A program made the translations under genes and the position numbers. Below are positions 18,358-20,978 of a stretch of 20,978 bases of DNA, piece by piece; position 1 is the first letter of the stretch, and each line of letters begins with the position of its first letter. The notes beneath the pieces are model-generated. The model saw nothing but the letters and a program-made list of their open reading frames with translations, was not told where the DNA came from and searched no databases. The stretch comes from Silene noctiflora (lineage: Eukaryota > Streptophyta > Magnoliopsida > Caryophyllales > Caryophyllaceae). The DNA lies in NCBI GenBank assembly GCA_009801015.1, contig VHZZ01010304.1:18026-39003 (forward strand). Direction: 5' to 3'.

Positions 18358-19600
18358 CACTACAAAAAAAACATGGGAAACTGACGGACAAAAACCGTCA
18401 GTAACAGCCATTTTTTGTCAGTAAACCGGATTCTTGACGGAAAATCCGTCAGGAAAGCGCGTCACTACGATTCGTCACTAAAATCGCACTCCTGGCGGAT
18501 TTCCATCAGTAATATGGAATACTGACGGTTAAATTCGGTCAGTAAACCCATTACTGACGGAATTTCCGTCAGCAGCCTTGACACGTGGCATCTGAGGTAG
18601 TCCCATAAAAATTTGAAAATTTAGGGGTCTGACGGAAATTCCGTCAGTAAAGTCAACGAAAAATTGATTTTATCGACAGATTTTATGTCAGTAAGGCTTA
18701 CAGTACTGACGGAATTTCCGTCAGTAAAGTCAATTTATGTTTGACTTTCCTGACGGGATTTCCGTCAGGATTATTTCAGGCTTTTTCCAGGAACAACAGC
18801 TTCCTGCCAGCCAGCTACAATGCTTTGGATTATTTCAAATCCATCCAACATACACAACCAAGACCTGCAATTTGCCCATACAATCGTCGACCACCAAGCG
18901 GGAATCCTTTTTCATGTCGACCGCAAGTGCAGGAATCAAGAGTAGCCAACAAAAAAAAAAATTGAACGCGATAGGAAAAACAAATTTATTTACATAGAAA
19001 GTTTGTCAAATTCGTACAATGTCTTACTAATTAAATACAAATAAGCAACGTTTTTTAAATACTAACATAAACGACAATACTAATCTAAAAATGAACGGCA
19101 CCACTAGCTCCAAACCCATGTTCGTCGTCCGAAAGGTCGTCTCCACGATGTGGGGGAGAGAAACCTGAGCACGGGTTAGGGGGTTGAGAAGCCTGCATCT
19201 CAGCCTAAGCCTTTTGCATGGCTGCCATCTGTTCAGCCTGGAGACGGACTGTTTCTTGAGTCTGGCGAACTTGGTCTTCAAGAGCTATTCGGGCGGCTCG
19301 CTCATTGCTCATTTGGCTGGCGATTTGAGAAACCTTGCTAGGAGCGTAAGAGAAAGATCGACGCGCCGAAGGAGGTTCATACCACACTCCGGCTCCCTTT
19401 TCTTCGGTCCCAAAAACCTCGACTTATTGTCGAAGCCCTTGATGGCCTTTTAATACGTCCGAAACACGTCTGGAGTTTGTCCAGGTGGCAATGGTTGACT
19501 CATCTCCTCCTTGTAACCAGTCTGAAAATACAAATAAAACCTTTAGAAATGATATAATGAAAAATTAAATAAAATAAATATTACCGTTCTTTCCAAAAAA
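18358..19600 (-). mobile_element. CACTA (En/Spm) transposon, one end, truncated
   Basis: The terminus CACTACAAAAAAA at 18358 is the standard CACTA end. It is followed over 400 bp by subterminal near-palindromic repeats of the type CTGACGGAATTTCCGTCAG, at about 18381, 18434, 18491, 18532, 18553, 18629, 18705 and 18750. A decayed coding region on the minus strand (19176-19521) ends facing this terminus, so this is the element's 3' side. No opposite TTTTTGTAGTG end was seen. The element seems to be cut off near 19600, where unrelated LTR-like sequence starts. Confidence 0.8.
19176..19521 (-). pseudogene. Broken CACTA-element protein (Transposase_24-like C-terminus)
   Basis: On the minus strand, after a good acceptor (TTGTATTTTCAG, with the exon starting at 19521), the frame runs through MSQPLPPGQTPDVFRTY. 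It then has a TAA, continues as KAIKGFDNKSR, and shifts frame near 19425. VFGTEEKGAGVWYEPPSAR follows, then a coiled-coil-like stretch (ALEDQVRQTQETVRLQAEQ). A TAG at 19207-19205 breaks it again before the final TAA at 19178-19176. The VFG...GVWYE block followed by Gln/Glu-rich helix resembles the C-terminus of plant CACTA Transposase_24 proteins. That family call is from memory and depends partly on the adjacent CACTA end. It is clearly non-functional. Confidence 0.55.
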
Positions 19601-20727
19601 AAATTGCGACGCCCCGCTATTTAGGACACCAAATATTAACTTAAAAGGAGAAATACGCAGCGGAAATACAGAGTTTTTAAAACTTTTCAAAGTCCAAAGC
19701 GAAGAGTCATAACCAAATAGAAATAACGTAAATGCGATAGTTAAGTTTTACAAATCCGAAACAACAAATGTTGGGGAAAACATATCCTACGAATAATAAC
19801 GTCTAAAAAGGTAAGTCTAAGACGCATAAAGGAAAGGTCTAGGGTAAATGCTCGCTAGCCACAAGTCTTCCCCATGCAACACCAACCTGCACCTGTCATT
19901 CATGAAAACATGAATGCCACAATCAGTGGGGAGTAACTCAAGGTTCTCCCAGCCACAATACACTGAAATGAACATAATTGAGCACTTTAACCATAGAAGC
20001 ATACATTATAATTACGATCAACATAGGCATATGATAAGATAGATGAACTATAGCATGTGATAAGCATGTGAAACCGACAAAGATCAAAGGCACATGAGAT
20101 ATTTATATATGATAATCCGACCAAAACGTCACATATGAAATCACTATGACAGACCAATATAGATATCACATAGCATGGATATCAGGAAGCCAACATATAG
20201 TACACGTGAGTGAAAACCGTAGCCATTACTTTGAAAGTCTTTTAGCAAACAATCCCGGGACGTGGCTACTAACGTCACATGCGTAATTATGGCTTTCATC
20301 TCACCATAAATACGGATGGGAACATCAATCCTGACAATCATATCGCAACTAAAGGCTTGCATCTCACCTTTAGTGTCCGATAGGATCAAGACAATCATAA
20401 TCATGCGGGTGTCTGGCTCAGAGGTTACCTTTAAAACATTTTTAGTCGCATTTTACCCCGCATTTATACTTTATTACGACTCGATTTTGCGTGTTTTATT
20501 GATTAAAAAGCTCATTTAGTTACTAATTTATAATAATTAGCCGTATTATTTATATTTAGTAATTAGTCGGTTTATTATTATTATTATTATTATTATTATC
20601 TTAATTTAATAATGTAAGTGAGGCGGGATTGCAAGACGGGATTACGAGGCGGAAACAATTGCAAGGTCAAATGTGATATAATGCCAAGTCAAGGACAAAA
20701 TTGACCTTGACCTTCCTTCTTCTCCAT
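19601..20727. other. AT-rich sequence of probable LTR-retrotransposon origin
   Basis: It begins abruptly at about 19601 with TTGCGACGCCCCGC after an A-run. Many plant Ty3/gypsy LTR boundaries carry GACGCCCCG-type ends, so this may be an LTR or its adjacent non-coding part. No protein domain was recognised on either strand. A second LTR copy is not in the window, so the assignment cannot be confirmed. Features inside include a TTA microsatellite (20572-20599). Confidence 0.35.
20572..20599 (+). repeat. (TTA)9 microsatellite
   Basis: An uninterrupted TTA run of 28 bases in AT-rich sequence. Confidence 0.95.
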
Positions 20728-20978
20728 TGATAAGTAATATTTTTATGCATATTTACCCCTCGTATTAGCTTTGTTTTACTTGTTATTTAACACTTGTCAA
20801 AGTGATTTTAAGCTAATATTGTGTTTCTAGTGCAAATTGTGTGCTCAAGTATGTTTTGTAGGAAATAAGCTCAAATGAGCTAGATTACTACATGTTATGC
20901 ACAAACTAGAAGCAAGGCTAAGCAAGAGCAAGGAATTGGACTAAGATGAAGCATATGTTTGGGTTTTGCATGAAGATT
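20728..20978 (+). mobile_element. Possible 5' end of an LTR (window-truncated)
   Basis: TGATAAGTAATATTTTTATG leads into CATATTTACCCC, and about 130 bp later TATGTTTTGTAGGAAATAAG. Starts of the form TGAT...TTTATGCATATTT followed by this layout are common in plant Ty3/gypsy LTRs of the Tat/Athila type, as I remember them. The sequence runs off the window with no coding region or primer binding site visible. Confidence 0.35.

Noticed and set aside
18737..18997. Two overlapping short frames next to the CACTA subterminal repeats
   Set aside because: No family features, and they begin inside the subterminal repeat array.
1..20978. Bacterial-type features (operons, CRISPR arrays, Shine-Dalgarno sites)
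   Set aside because: The window is clearly plant nuclear DNA with spliced genes. No spaced direct-repeat array of CRISPR type was seen.

Overview
This is plant nuclear DNA, probably from a eudicot. A single gene with ten GT-AG introns spans about 12 kb, and it is followed by a dense patchwork of class II MITEs, a SINE-like retroposon, a CACTA transposon end and LTR-like sequence. Some repeat types (CACTA ends with GACGG repeats, GTGACGG-type MITEs) make me think of Caryophyllales. That is an impression, not a demonstrated assignment.

Positions 1-987: a putative divergent first exon on the minus strand (about 207-268), its possible leader, and the CA-rich leader of the main gene. Positions 988-13312 (+): AP4E, the epsilon large subunit of the adaptor protein complex AP-4. 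Eleven exons give 932 residues with no frameshift or premature stop. Every intron is phase 0. Introns 1 and 8 each begin with a tandem duplication that copied the 5' splice site: three copies of the exon-1 junction at 1590/1591, 1828/1829 and 2266/2267, and a 68-bp unit at 9432/9433 and 9500/9501. Intron 4 carries a complete Stowaway MITE and a G-rich tract, intron 6 a decayed Stowaway, and intron 7 a long foldback element.

Positions 13313-20978: the 3' untranslated region; a minus-strand tRNA-type SINE candidate with a 15-bp target duplication and A box (13769-13901); two nested elements with long or moderate terminal inverted repeats (outer 14386-16252, inner 14432-15323), where the inner one has split the outer left repeat and duplicated TTTACAAAT; a GTGACGG-type MITE (16499-16681); a decayed RNase H-like coding fossil (17148-17280, resuming at 18031) interrupted by a 745-bp PIF/Harbinger element (17283-18027), which still holds the C-terminal codons of its transposase on the minus strand; a CACTA (En/Spm) terminus with GACGG/CCGTC subterminal repeats (from 18358) and a broken CACTA coding region on the minus strand (19176-19521); then AT-rich LTR-like sequence and a possible LTR start at 20728.

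The only apparently intact protein-coding gene is AP4E, a trans-Golgi vesicle coat subunit that in Arabidopsis helps sort vacuolar cargo. I found no sign of a new multi-gene system. The most notable signals are the duplicated splice donors and the layered transposon insertions whose order can be read from their target-site duplications.
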